Below are positions 7,610 through 15,997 of a DNA stretch of 22,542 bases, piece by piece; within the stretch, counting starts at the first letter, position 1, and each line of letters starts with the position of its first letter. Source of the DNA: Fimenecus sp964557975 (lineage in GTDB: Bacteria; Bacillota; Clostridia; Oscillospirales; Acutalibacteraceae); assembly GCA_964557975.1 (NCBI GenBank), contig CAZLCG010000031.1:1-22542 (forward strand), written 5' to 3'. The notes under the pieces were generated by a model that saw nothing but the letters and a program-made list of their open reading frames with translations, ran no database searches and was not told the DNA's origin. The position numbers and the translations under genes were made by a program.

Positions 7610-8518
7610 ATGAAACATTTATTAAGCCTGCTTTCAACAACTCCGCAGGAAATCGCCGATTTGCTTAACCTTGCCGACCAGCTTAAATATGAAAATAAGC
7701 ACGGTATTTCGCACAAAAGACTTAAAGGGCAGACGCTCGGAATGATTTTTCAAAAATCCTCAACAAGAACAAGGGTTTCGTTTGAAACAGGTATGTATCA
7801 GTTGGGCGGTCAGGCTCTTTTCCTCTCCAACCGTGATTTGCAGATAGGCAGGGGAGAGCCGGTTGAGGATACCGCAAGGGTGCTTTCACGCTATATTGAC
7901 GGCATTATGATAAGAACCTTCGAGCAGAGCGAGGTTGAAAATCTCGCAAAATACGGCTCAATTCCGATAATTAACGGGCTTACCGATTTCTGCCACCCGT
8001 GTCAGGTGCTTGCCGACCTTATGACGGTGCGCGAGCATAAGGGGCATCTAGACGGACTTAAAATGTGCTACATAGGCGACGGCAACAATATGGCAAATTC
8101 GCTGATTGTCGGGGGACTTAAAACGGGAATGGATGTTTCGGTTGCCTGTCCCGAAAATTTCAGACCCGACAGGCAGGTGCTTGATTTTGCAAACAACTAT
8201 AAAGGCTTTAGCCTTTACACCTCTCCAAAGGACGCGGCGGCAGGCGCCGACGTAATATTTACCGACGTTTGGGCTTCAATGGGGCAGGAGGGCGAAGCTG
8301 AAGAACGCAAAAAGGTATTCGGCGGAATTTATCAGGTCAACAGGGAGCTTTTGGCTGTTGCAAATTCGGGCTGTATGGTTCAGCACTGCCTGCCTGCACA
8401 TCGCGGCGAGGAAATTACCGCCGATGTTTTTGAAAGCCATGCCGATGAGATTTTTGACGAGGCGGAAAACAGACTTCACGCTCAAAAAGCCGTAATGGTT
8501 ACACTTATGGAGAAATAA
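7610..8518 (+). CDS. argF: Ornithine carbamoyltransferase
   Basis: This enzyme makes citrulline from ornithine and carbamoyl phosphate. The 302-aa product has the carbamoyl-phosphate motif STRTR (residues 51-55), the TDVWASMGQE loop, and the ornithine-binding HCLP (259-262), which sets it apart from aspartate carbamoyltransferase. A biosynthetic role is favoured by its place 9 bp after argD; a catabolic OTC would sit with arcA/arcC. The ribosome site TGAGGA overlaps the argD stop, so the two are likely coupled. carAB is not in the window. Confidence 0.96.
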   Translation: MKHLLSLLSTTPQEIADLLNLADQLKYENKHGISHKRLKGQTLGMIFQKSSTRTRVSFETGMYQLGGQALFLSNRDLQIGRGEPVEDTARVLSRYIDGIMIRTFEQSEVENLAKYGSIPIINGLTDFCHPCQVLADLMTVREHKGHLDGLKMCYIGDGNNMANSLIVGGLKTGMDVSVACPENFRPDRQVLDFANNYKGFSLYTSPKDAAAGADVIFTDVWASMGQEGEAEERKKVFGGIYQVNRELLAVANSGCMVQHCLPAHRGEEITADVFESHADEIFDEAENRLHAQKAVMVTLMEK

Positions 8519-8523
8519 TTGAT

Positions 8524-9930
8524 ATGAAAAAGTTTATGGATAAGGATTTTTTACTCACGACAAAAACTGCAAAGGAAATATTTAAAAGGGGCGCTGAAAA
8601 TACGCCGATATTTGACTGGCACTGTCACCTTTCGCCCAAGGAAATTTATGAAAATAAAACGCCTGAGAACATAGCCGAGCTTTGGCTCGGCGGCGACCAT
8701 TATAAATGGCGCGCTATGCGTTCGTACGGCGTAGACGAGGCGTATATTACGGGAAGAAAAAGCGGCCGCGACAAGTTTATGAAGTGGGCGGAGGTTCTGC
8801 CTTACTGCATAGGCAACCCTCTCTATCATTGGACTCATCTTGAATTGCAGAGATATTTCGGCATTTATGAACCGCTTTCCCCCGAAACAGCCGAGAGTAT
8901 TTGGCAAAGTTGCAACGAGCAGATCAAGGCGGGCGGATTTACGCCCCGTGAGCTTATAGAAAAATCCAACGTTGCCTGCGTCTGCACAACAGACGACGCG
9001 GCTGACAGCCTTGAATACCATAAAAAGCTGAAAGAGGATGAAACCTTTAAGTGCAAGGTCCTGCCTGCATTCCGTCCCGATAAATCGCTTAATATCGACC
9101 GGCCCTCGTTTATTCCGTGGATTGCCGCTATGGAAAAGGCGGTCGGGCGTGAAATTCACACCTATTCCGAGTTAAAGGACGCTCTTCTTGAGAGAATTGA
9201 ATTTTTTGACGCTATGGGCTGCCGTGCGGCTGACCACGCTTTAAGCTGTATCCCGTATGCCGAAAGCACGGGCAAGGAGCTTGAAGCAATATTTAAAAAG
9301 GCGATTTCGGGTAAGCCTGTCACAGATGACGAGCTTGACAAATACAGAACGGATTTAATGAGGTTCTTCGGCGCGGAATATGCAAAGCGCGGGTGGGGAA
9401 TGGAGCTTCACATCGGCGCTTTACGCAACAACAACACCAAGATGTATGAAAAACTCGGCGCTGACACGGGCTTTGATTCGATTGACGATAAGGAGATTGC
9501 AGTCGGGCTTTCACGCTTTTTAAACAGCCTTGCCAAAGAGAATAAACTGCCGAGAACCGTATTGTTCACGCTTAACCCTAAGGATAATTATGTTTTAGGC
9601 ACAATGCTCGGCAACTTCCAGTCCTCCGAGGCGGCAAGCAAAATTCAGTTCGGCTCGGCATGGTGGTTCAACGACAATTATGACGGTATGCGTCAGCAGC
9701 TGAATGCTCTTGCAAACCTCGGCGTGCTGGGTAAATTCGTCGGTATGGTAACGGATTCGAGAAGCTTTCTCTCATACCCGAGACACGAATATTTCAGAAG
9801 AATCCTCTGTGAAATGATAGGCGACCTCGTTGAGGACGGCAAATATCCCGAAAACATCAAATTCCTTTCAAAGGTTGTTGAGGATATTTCGTTTAACAAC
9901 GCAAAGGAATACTTCGGGCTTGAATTATAG
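8524..9930 (+). CDS. uxaC: Glucuronate isomerase (uronate isomerase)
   Basis: UxaC interconverts glucuronate with fructuronate and galacturonate with tagaturonate at the start of hexuronate breakdown. The 468-aa product shows the amidohydrolase-like metal motif DWHCHLSPKEI (H33, H35), a length normal for the family, and the C-terminal SRSFLSYPRHEYFRR block. It begins 5 bp after argF, and its ribosome site (GGAGA, 8509-8513) lies inside the end of argF, so it is almost certainly co-transcribed with the arginine genes. No other uronate genes (uxaB, uxuA, kdgK) are near, which makes this partnership odd. A strong terminator follows at once. Confidence 0.95.
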   Translation: MKKFMDKDFLLTTKTAKEIFKRGAENTPIFDWHCHLSPKEIYENKTPENIAELWLGGDHYKWRAMRSYGVDEAYITGRKSGRDKFMKWAEVLPYCIGNPLYHWTHLELQRYFGIYEPLSPETAESIWQSCNEQIKAGGFTPRELIEKSNVACVCTTDDAADSLEYHKKLKEDETFKCKVLPAFRPDKSLNIDRPSFIPWIAAMEKAVGREIHTYSELKDALLERIEFFDAMGCRAADHALSCIPYAESTGKELEAIFKKAISGKPVTDDELDKYRTDLMRFFGAEYAKRGWGMELHIGALRNNNTKMYEKLGADTGFDSIDDKEIAVGLSRFLNSLAKENKLPRTVLFTLNPKDNYVLGTMLGNFQSSEAASKIQFGSAWWFNDNYDGMRQQLNALANLGVLGKFVGMVTDSRSFLSYPRHEYFRRILCEMIGDLVEDGKYPENIKFLSKVVEDISFNNAKEYFGLEL

Positions 9931-9959
9931 AAAAAAGCTCTGTTTATCAGAGCTTTTTT
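9931..9959. terminator. Bidirectional intrinsic terminator after uxaC
   Basis: AAAAAAGCTCTG (9931-9942), a TTTAT loop and CAGAGCTTTTTT (9948-9959) form a perfect 12-bp stem with A and T tails on the two sides. It begins directly after the uxaC stop codon and would end the arginine-uxaC transcript. Confidence 0.92.
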
Positions 9960-9973
9960 ATAACGGTGATAAT

Positions 9974-10795
9974 ATGGGCATAAAAATTATTGCAACCGAC
10001 CTTGACGGCACGCTGATGTCGCCCGATCATATGACAGTTACGGAACGTACCCGAAAGGCTCTTTTTGAAGCCCGTAACAGGGGAGTTAAAATTGCCGTCG
10101 CCACGGGCAGAACACTTAAATTTATTGAGAGCGTTTTAAATCAAATTCCGTTTGCCGACTATGTAATTTATTCAAACGGCGCGTCGGTTTTTGACAGAAA
10201 GCTGAATAGGGATATTTATAAAAAACATATTCCCGCAGAGGATACAGCGGATATTCTGCATTTTCTTGACGGCTTACCCGTTTATTACAATGTATATTCG
10301 GGCGGGAGAATATATATTCAGGTCAATAAACAGCGGTATTATAATAACAATTCCCTGCCCGAGGCGTTTTTAAAGGAATTTGTTGCGGCGTCAGAGGTCT
10401 GTGACAGCCTTGAAGAAGAATTAAAGGGCAAAAGCACGGAGATTTTTTCGGTATATTCAATGTCCCCTCAAAATGAAAAAATGATTACGGACTTCCTTAA
10501 AAGTAAAAATCTGCTTTTGACTACCTCTGTTCCCGACGAAATTGAAGCGACCGCCGAAAATGTCAATAAGGGAACGGCTCTGAAAGGCTTGTGCGATGAG
10601 CTGGGAATTACTGCGGACGAGGTTATGGCGTTCGGCGACGCTATGAACGATTCGCACATGCTTAAATTTGCGGGGTATTCCTTCGCAATGGGTAATGCGG
10701 CGCAGGAGCTTAAAAAGCTTGCGCGGTATGTTACTGCTGCCAATGCCGACGACGGCGTAGCCCAAGCTGTTGAAAAATATGTGCTTACAAAGTAA
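9974..10795 (+). CDS. Cof-type HAD-IIB family phosphatase
   Basis: A cytoplasmic haloacid-dehalogenase-like phosphatase of 273 aa, of the kind that hydrolyses sugar phosphates and similar small metabolites; the substrate cannot be told. Motif I is DLDGTL (nucleophile D9, acid/base D11), followed by the threonine/arginine block AVATGRT, a C2B-type cap, and motif IV GDAMND (221-226). The ATG at 9974 is chosen because MGIKIIATDLDGT is the family N-terminus; the reading frame is open farther upstream but would overlap uxaC. Only 14 bp separate the uxaC terminator from this start, so there is no room for a promoter between them. It converges with nifJ. Confidence 0.88.
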   Translation: MGIKIIATDLDGTLMSPDHMTVTERTRKALFEARNRGVKIAVATGRTLKFIESVLNQIPFADYVIYSNGASVFDRKLNRDIYKKHIPAEDTADILHFLDGLPVYYNVYSGGRIYIQVNKQRYYNNNSLPEAFLKEFVAASEVCDSLEEELKGKSTEIFSVYSMSPQNEKMITDFLKSKNLLLTTSVPDEIEATAENVNKGTALKGLCDELGITADEVMAFGDAMNDSHMLKFAGYSFAMGNAAQELKKLARYVTAANADDGVAQAVEKYVLTK

Positions 10796-10804
10796 AAACG
10801 GATA

Positions 10805-10847
10805 CTGAAAGGGAGAGGCTTCATAAAATCAGACTCTCCCTTTTCAG
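10805..10847. terminator. Hairpin after the HAD gene, probable terminator
   Basis: CTGAAAGGGAGAG (10805-10817) pairs with CTCTCCCTTTTCAG (10834-10847) around a 16-nt loop, with one bulged T. It starts 9 nt after the HAD stop codon. No T-run follows the stem, so termination may be weak or aided by the hairpin array behind it. Confidence 0.55.
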
Positions 10848-10855
10848 ATAAATTT

Positions 10856-11066
10856 AGTTTTATTCTGTGCTACGCACAGAGTGATATTTTTGATAAATCA
10901 AAAGTTTTATTGAAGCCGTCAAGCTACGGCTTCAGTTTTATTTTATTCGCTCTCTTAAACTGTGCGAAGCACAATACCACTGCGAAGCAATAACACTGTC
11001 ATAAGACAATATCACTCGCCGCAAGGCGAATAAAACTGCCGCGCCTTCCTTACGGAAGATGCGGCA
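10856..11066. repeat. Array of eight short palindromes with conserved 9-bp linkers
   Basis: Most of the 349-bp gap between HAD and nifJ is filled by hairpins. Arms: CTGTGC/GCACAG at 10865, TTTGA/TCAAA at 10889, GAAGCCGT/ACGGCTTC at 10912, TGTGC/GCACA at 10961, TGC/GCA at 10981, TGTC/GACA at 10997, TCGCC/GGCGA at 11016, and TGCCGC/GCGGCA with an inner CTTCC/GGAAG at 11037. The linkers AGTTTTATT (10856, 10903, 10934) and AGTGATATT (10880) precede the first group. AATACCACT (10973), AATAACACT (10989), AATATCACT (11008) and AATAAAACT (11029) follow in the second. All fit AGTNNTATT or its complement, so orientation flips near 10943-10958. The palindromes differ in sequence while the linkers are kept. 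Confidence 0.85.
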
Positions 11067-11095
11067 AAGCGTCCGTTTCTTATATCTATAAAATA

Positions 11096-11123
11096 ACACC
11101 CCGTTCGGTTAAGAACGGGGTGT
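11096..11123 (-). terminator. Intrinsic terminator of nifJ
   Basis: ACACCCCGTTC (11096-11106) and GAACGGGGTGT (11113-11123) make a perfect 11-bp stem around a 6-nt loop. On the - strand it is followed by TATTTTATAG. It lies 21 nt past the nifJ stop codon. Confidence 0.88.
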
Positions 11124-11144
11124 CGTTGTTTGGTTTATGCTGAA

Positions 11145-14100
11145 TTATTCGGCGTCGGGCTCGTACATCTTCTGAAGCTTGAGAAGATGGTTATATCTTT
11201 CAACCGAAACATTTTCAGCTTTCGTAAAGAGCTGTTCCGCTCTTTCGGGGAACGAACGCGTAAGAGATGAATAACGCGCTTCGTTCATAATGAAATCACG
11301 GTAGCTTGACGTAGCGGGTTTCGAGTCGATCGTAAACGGATTTTTGCCGGCTTCTTTAAGCGCGGGGTTGAAGCGGAACATATTCCAGTAACCGCAGTCA
11401 ACAGCCTTTGCCATTTCAGCCTGACAGTTTGTCATACCGCCCTTAATCGAGTGCATTTCGCAGGGAGCATATGCAATAACAAGCGAAGGACCGTGATAAG
11501 CTTCAGCCTCGGTAAGCGCTTTGATTGTCTGATTCTGATCGGCGCCCATTGCAATCTGCGCAACGTAAACGTAACCGTAGCTCATTGCAATCTCGGCAAG
11601 GCTCTTTTTGGCAACCGATTTGCCTGCCGCAGCAAACTGAGCGACCTGACCTATGTTTGAAGCCTTGGAGGCCTGACCGCCGGTGTTTGAGTAAACCTCG
11701 GTATCGAATACCATAATGTTAATGTCTTCGTCCTGAGCGAGAACGTGGTCAACGCCGCCGAAGCCGATGTCGTATGCCCAGCCGTCGCCGCCGAATACCC
11801 ATACGGATTTCTTGGAGAGATATTCCTTATTTTCAAGAATGTCTTTTCTTGTCGGGCAGTCGCAGTTGAGAGCTTCAAGAGCGGAAACAAGCTTCTTTAC
11901 AGCACCCGCGTTGGCAGTACCGTCCTCAAGCGTGTTGAGGTACTCCTCGCAGGCCGCCTTAACCTCTTCGGGAGCTTTTTCCGCACCTGCTATTGTCTTA
12001 ACCTCGTCAATAAGACGGTTTCTGACAGCCTTCTGACCGAGATACATACCGTAGCCGTGTTCAGCGTTATCCTCAAACAAGGAGTTAGCCCAAGCAGGAC
12101 CGTGGCCGTCTTTATTTGTGGTGTAAGGCGATGTACCCGCAGGACCGCCCCAAATTGAAGAACAGCCCGTAGCGTTCGAGATATACATTCTGTCGCCGAA
12201 CAGCTGGGTGATAAGTCTTGCGTAAGATGTCTCGGCACAGCCCGCGCATGAACCTGAAAATTCAAGAAGCGGAGTTTTGAACTGACTGCCGATTACGGTG
12301 TTGTTGGTAAGGTCTTCCTTAACGGAAACATTCTTAACCATATAGTTGAATGCCGGCTGCTTGGCGTCCTGTGTCTCGCGCGGAACCATTTTGAGTGAAT
12401 TTGTCGGGCAAACGCCTATGCAGACGCCGCAGCCCATACAGTCAAGCGGAGAAACAGCCATTGTGTATTTGTAAACGCCCTTGCCTTTACCCTTTTTGTC
12501 AACGAGGGTCGCGCACTCGGGAGCGTTCTTCGCCTCTTCCTCGTTAAGAGCATAAGGACGGATCGTAGCGTGCGGACAAACATAAGCGCACTTGTTGCAC
12601 TGCGCGCAGGTGTCAGCGTTCCACTCGGGAACCATAACCGCAACGCCGCGCTTTTCATAAGCGGAAGCGCCCTGCTCAAACGTACCGTCGACATGGTCGG
12701 TAAATGCCGAAACGGGAAGACGGTCGCCGTCCATCTTGCCGACGGGCTTCATAATGGCGTCAACCATCTTAACGAGCTTTGCGGGACCGTCCTCTTTAAC
12801 GGGAACGGCGTTGTCCTGAGCGTCGGCCCAGTCGGCGGGAACGTCAATCTTAACGAAAGCGGAAACGCCCGCGTCAATAGCGTTGTGGTTCTTGTCAACA
12901 ACGTCCTGACCTTTTTTAAGGTAAGATTTTGTCGCGGCGTCTTTCATATGCTGCACTGCCTCGTCAATGGGCATAATATCAGCAAGTGCAAAGAATGCCG
13001 CCTGAAGGATCGTATTTGTTCTCTTACCCATGCCGACCTTCTGCGCTAAGTCGATAGCATTGATTGTGTAGAGCTTAATGTTGTTTTGAGCAATATAGCG
13101 TTTTGTTTCGGCATTAAGCTTTTCGGAAAGCTCTGCGCTGTCCCACTGACAGTTGATAAGGAATACGCCGCCGGGCTTAACATCGTTGACCATTCTGTAT
13201 CCCTTTTCAATGTATGAGGGGTTATGACAGGCAACAAAGTCCGCTTTATTGATGTAGTACGAGCTTTTTATCGGTTTGTCGCCGAAACGAAGGTGGGAAA
13301 CGGTGATACCGCCCGTCTTCTTTGAGTCATACTGGAAATATGCCTGAACGTATTTATCGGTATAATCGCCGATAATTTTGATTGAATTCTTGTTTGCGCC
13401 GACTGTACCGTCGCCGCCGAGACCCCAGAATTTGCACTCCGTCGTACCCTCCGCCGCGGTAATCGGAGCGGGCTTCTCGGGAAGCGAAAGGTGAGTAACG
13501 TCATCGTTAATGCCGATTGTGAACTGCCTTGCGGGTTTGTCCTCGTTAAGATGCTCGTAAACCGCAAAGATGCTTGCGGGGGGAGTATCCTTTGAACCGA
13601 GACCGTATCTGCCGCCCGTAACCTGAATACCGTCTCTGCCCTGCTCGTTAAGAGCGGCAACAACGTCAAGGAACAGGGGCTCGCCGATTGAGCCGGGCTC
13701 TTTGGTTCTGTCAAGAACGGCAAGCTTTTTGCAGGTTGACGGAATAGCGTCGACAAAATGCTTGGTTGAGAACGGTCTGTAAAGACGAACCTTAACAAGA
13801 CCGACCTTTTCGCCCTTGGCGGTAAGGTAGTCAATAACCTCTTCGGCAACGTCGCATACAGAGCCCATTGCAACGATGACTCTCTCGGCGTCGGGCGCGC
13901 CGTAATAGTTGAACAGCTGATAGTCGGTGCCGAGCTTTTCGTTGATTTTGCCCATATACTTTTCAACGATTGCGGGAACAGCGTTGTAATAGCTGTTGCA
14001 TGCCTCTCTGTGCTGGAAGAATATGTCGCCGTTCTCATGAGAACCGCGCATAACGGGACGTTCGGGGTTAAGAGCGCGCTTACGGAATGCGTTAACGGCG

Positions 14101-14714
14101 TCCATATCAGTCATCTCTTTAAGGTCCTCATAGTCCCAAATCTTGATTTTCTGGATTTCGTGGGAAGTACGGAAACCGTCAAAGAAATTGATGAACGGAA
14201 CGCGGCTTTCAATGGATGCTAAGTGAGCAACGGGACCGATGTCCATAACTTCCTGCGGGTTTGTTTCGGCAAGCATTGCGAAGCCTGTCTGACGGCAGGC
14301 ATAAACGTCCGAATGGTCGCCGAAGATGTTAAGCGCGTGCGAAGCAACGCAGCGTGCCGAAACATGAAAAACGCAGGGGAGAAGCTCACCGGCGATTTTG
14401 TACATGTTGGGAATCATAAGAAGAAGTCCCTGAGAGGCGGTGTATGTTGTTGTGAGAGCGCCTGCCGCAAGAGAACCGTGAACAGTACCCGAAGCGCCTG
14501 CTTCGGACTGCATTTCGGCAACCTTAACCGTTGTGCCGAAGATGTTTTTAAGACCCTGAGCCGACCATTGGTCAACATAGTCAGCCATGGGGCTTGACGG
14601 GGTAATCGGGTAAATACCTGCAACCTCGGTAAACGCATAGCTTACGTGGGCGGCGGCATTGTTACCGTCCATAGTCTTGGATTTACGGACTATGGGAGCC
14701 TTTTTTTCTGCCAT
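11145..14714 (-). CDS. nifJ: Pyruvate:ferredoxin (flavodoxin) oxidoreductase, single-chain
   Basis: This enzyme oxidises pyruvate with CoA to acetyl-CoA and CO2 and reduces ferredoxin, a central step of clostridial fermentation. The 1189-aa chain has in order the N-terminal pyrimidine-binding POR domain (YPITPSSPMADYVDQW), the CoA/transketolase-C-like and gamma domains, two 4Fe-4S clusters in CxxCxxCxxxCP form (C703/706/709/713 and C759/762/765/769), the SCAGCAETSY cluster-binding site, and the TPP motif GDGWAYDIGFGG from residue 976. AAGGAGG (14724-14730) 9 nt upstream fixes the ATG at 14714. The in-frame upstream start at 14792 lies ahead of the predicted promoter and is rejected. Confidence 0.97.
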   Translation of the reverse strand: MAEKKAPIVRKSKTMDGNNAAAHVSYAFTEVAGIYPITPSSPMADYVDQWSAQGLKNIFGTTVKVAEMQSEAGASGTVHGSLAAGALTTTYTASQGLLLMIPNMYKIAGELLPCVFHVSARCVASHALNIFGDHSDVYACRQTGFAMLAETNPQEVMDIGPVAHLASIESRVPFINFFDGFRTSHEIQKIKIWDYEDLKEMTDMDAVNAFRKRALNPERPVMRGSHENGDIFFQHREACNSYYNAVPAIVEKYMGKINEKLGTDYQLFNYYGAPDAERVIVAMGSVCDVAEEVIDYLTAKGEKVGLVKVRLYRPFSTKHFVDAIPSTCKKLAVLDRTKEPGSIGEPLFLDVVAALNEQGRDGIQVTGGRYGLGSKDTPPASIFAVYEHLNEDKPARQFTIGINDDVTHLSLPEKPAPITAAEGTTECKFWGLGGDGTVGANKNSIKIIGDYTDKYVQAYFQYDSKKTGGITVSHLRFGDKPIKSSYYINKADFVACHNPSYIEKGYRMVNDVKPGGVFLINCQWDSAELSEKLNAETKRYIAQNNIKLYTINAIDLAQKVGMGKRTNTILQAAFFALADIMPIDEAVQHMKDAATKSYLKKGQDVVDKNHNAIDAGVSAFVKIDVPADWADAQDNAVPVKEDGPAKLVKMVDAIMKPVGKMDGDRLPVSAFTDHVDGTFEQGASAYEKRGVAVMVPEWNADTCAQCNKCAYVCPHATIRPYALNEEEAKNAPECATLVDKKGKGKGVYKYTMAVSPLDCMGCGVCIGVCPTNSLKMVPRETQDAKQPAFNYMVKNVSVKEDLTNNTVIGSQFKTPLLEFSGSCAGCAETSYARLITQLFGDRMYISNATGCSSIWGGPAGTSPYTTNKDGHGPAWANSLFEDNAEHGYGMYLGQKAVRNRLIDEVKTIAGAEKAPEEVKAACEEYLNTLEDGTANAGAVKKLVSALEALNCDCPTRKDILENKEYLSKKSVWVFGGDGWAYDIGFGGVDHVLAQDEDINIMVFDTEVYSNTGGQASKASNIGQVAQFAAAGKSVAKKSLAEIAMSYGYVYVAQIAMGADQNQTIKALTEAEAYHGPSLVIAYAPCEMHSIKGGMTNCQAEMAKAVDCGYWNMFRFNPALKEAGKNPFTIDSKPATSSYRDFIMNEARYSSLTRSFPERAEQLFTKAENVSVERYNHLLKLQKMYEPDAE

Positions 14715-14760
14715 TTGATATTTCCTCCTTAAAAGGTTCATAGTATTCACATACTCAATA

Positions 14761-14789
14761 ATTGTATCACTTTTAAACAATTCTGTAAA
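14761..14789 (-). promoter_or_regulatory. Sigma-A promoter of nifJ
   Basis: On the - strand TTTACA (14784-14789), a 17-bp spacer and TACAAT (14761-14766) predict a start of transcription near 14754 and a leader of about 40 nt. The site lies inside the longer open frame, which shows that the longer start is not used. Confidence 0.7.
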
Positions 14790-14855
14790 CATTAAATTAG
14801 TTGAAAATGAGTGTAATTTTCCGAAAAATTTACAAAATATTTTTATTGCTTTCCT

Positions 14856-14904
14856 ACAAAAGGCGGGAGATCCTTTTGTTCATAAAAATACAATGCATTT
14901 TTAT
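14856..14904. promoter_or_regulatory. Two inverted repeats in the divergent nifJ / FRG spacer
   Basis: ACAAAAGG (14856-14863) pairs with CCTTTTGT (14872-14879), and ATAAAAAT (14882-14889) pairs with ATTTTTAT (14897-14904). No gene ends here in either direction, so they are not obvious terminators. They could be operators or leader structure for the FRG gene. No known regulator consensus was recognised. Confidence 0.4.
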
Positions 14905-14950
14905 TTGTTTTGTGTTACAATAATTGCATATATTTATACAAGGTGAGAAT

Positions 14951-15916
14951 GTGATTAAGAGAGACGGATTTCCGCAGTACGGAAAAACGGCGGGCGGCTT
15001 AATACTTAAAAGGCTTGAGGACGTTTTCGATGTAAATTACGCCGTGTCTGAAATACGAATTGACACAATGGAGGAATTTAATAAGCGACTTTACGATCCT
15101 TTTATTAACGGCAATACGGTTTATTACAGGGGCGAGCGTATTAACAGCCGCTCCCGCAGGCTCATTCCTACCTTTTTAAGGGGTGAGGAGCTTTTACCGC
15201 AAAACGGCGGCGAAAGAGCGGTAAGCATTGACAGCGCGACTGTTTTTGACTATTACTGTAGGAACGAGGCTTTTTTATCCGTATACAAAACCGTTTACGG
15301 CGAGCCTGAAATTGAAAGGATGTACGATATGACGGCGTTTGCGCAGCATTATCTTGATATAAGTCCGTTTATTGATTTTTCAAAAAGTCTTTTCGTTGCC
15401 GTTTCGTTTGCGGTAAAGGGCAGAAAAAAAGCGGACGCCGATATGGTAATCTACACAGCGTTCGACATAGGCTTTGACGATACATCGACGGATATAAACG
15501 AGGTAAACCGATGGCTTAAAAACTACAATGTAAAAATAATCAATACCGAAATTCCCGAAGGCCTTGACAGCTTTAAAATAAAAAAGCCGGCGTTCCTGTC
15601 GGGGGAGATTAAACCCGATATCGGAAAAATCGAAAGGGCTTTTAACGGACTTTTGCCATGCGCAAAGCTTATTGACGTTCCGACAAACGATTTGATGAAA
15701 TATCAGCAGGGGGTTTTTCTCCTGCTCAACGATTTCAGCATAGTTAACAAAAGCTATCTTACCAAAGCGGTCAGACAAAGCTTTGCAATCGAAAAATATA
15801 TTATCAGCAAGGATTTATGCGCCGAGCTTAACGCCTTTATTGCAAAGAACGCTCCGCAATACAGATATGAGTGCTTAACGGATATTTCAAGGGCGGTAAG
15901 AAGCAAAACGGAATAA
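14951..15916 (+). CDS. FRG-domain protein
   Basis: A soluble protein of 321 aa with the FRG domain, named for its F/Y-R-G motif, here YYRGE at residues 58-62 followed by SRRLIPTFLR. The second conserved block AQHYLDISPFIDFSKSLFVAVSFAV begins near residue 131, with D replacing part of the usual TRLLD stretch. FRG proteins have no settled biochemical role; they are often found among phage-defence and mobile-element genes. The GTG at 14951 is preferred because AGGTGAG lies just before it; a TTG at 14924 would add nine residues and leave that site unused. It is divergent from nifJ and has no partner gene. I see no signal peptide or membrane segment. Confidence 0.72.
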   Translation: MIKRDGFPQYGKTAGGLILKRLEDVFDVNYAVSEIRIDTMEEFNKRLYDPFINGNTVYYRGERINSRSRRLIPTFLRGEELLPQNGGERAVSIDSATVFDYYCRNEAFLSVYKTVYGEPEIERMYDMTAFAQHYLDISPFIDFSKSLFVAVSFAVKGRKKADADMVIYTAFDIGFDDTSTDINEVNRWLKNYNVKIINTEIPEGLDSFKIKKPAFLSGEIKPDIGKIERAFNGLLPCAKLIDVPTNDLMKYQQGVFLLLNDFSIVNKSYLTKAVRQSFAIEKYIISKDLCAELNAFIAKNAPQYRYECLTDISRAVRSKTE

Positions 15917-15932
15917 GCAAAGGTCGGTTTAG

Positions 15933-15961
15933 TTGACTATTTCTTTAACTTATAGTATAAT
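15933..15961 (+). promoter_or_regulatory. Sigma-A promoter of the CNNM/CorC gene
   Basis: TTGACT (15933-15938), a 17-bp spacer and a consensus TATAAT (15956-15961) lie in the 81-bp gap after the FRG gene. The predicted transcript starts near 15968, about 30 nt before the ATG. Confidence 0.85.
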
Positions 15962-15997
15962 ATCTCTCAAATATTTTGAAAGGAGTCCACAGTATTT

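Noticed and set aside
10856..11066. CRISPR array
   Set aside because: The conserved unit is only 9 bp, the spacing is uneven, the intervening sequences are palindromes, and orientation flips in the middle. No cas gene is near.
11451..14597. Several long open frames opposite or overlapping nifJ
   Set aside because: They arise from the GC-biased codon pattern of nifJ on the other strand. None has a ribosome site or known motif.
14761..14780. Rex-type redox repressor site in the nifJ promoter
   Set aside because: TTGTATCAC/TTTTAAACAA has Rex-like ends but the half-sites and spacing do not fit TTGTNAN8TNACAA well enough.
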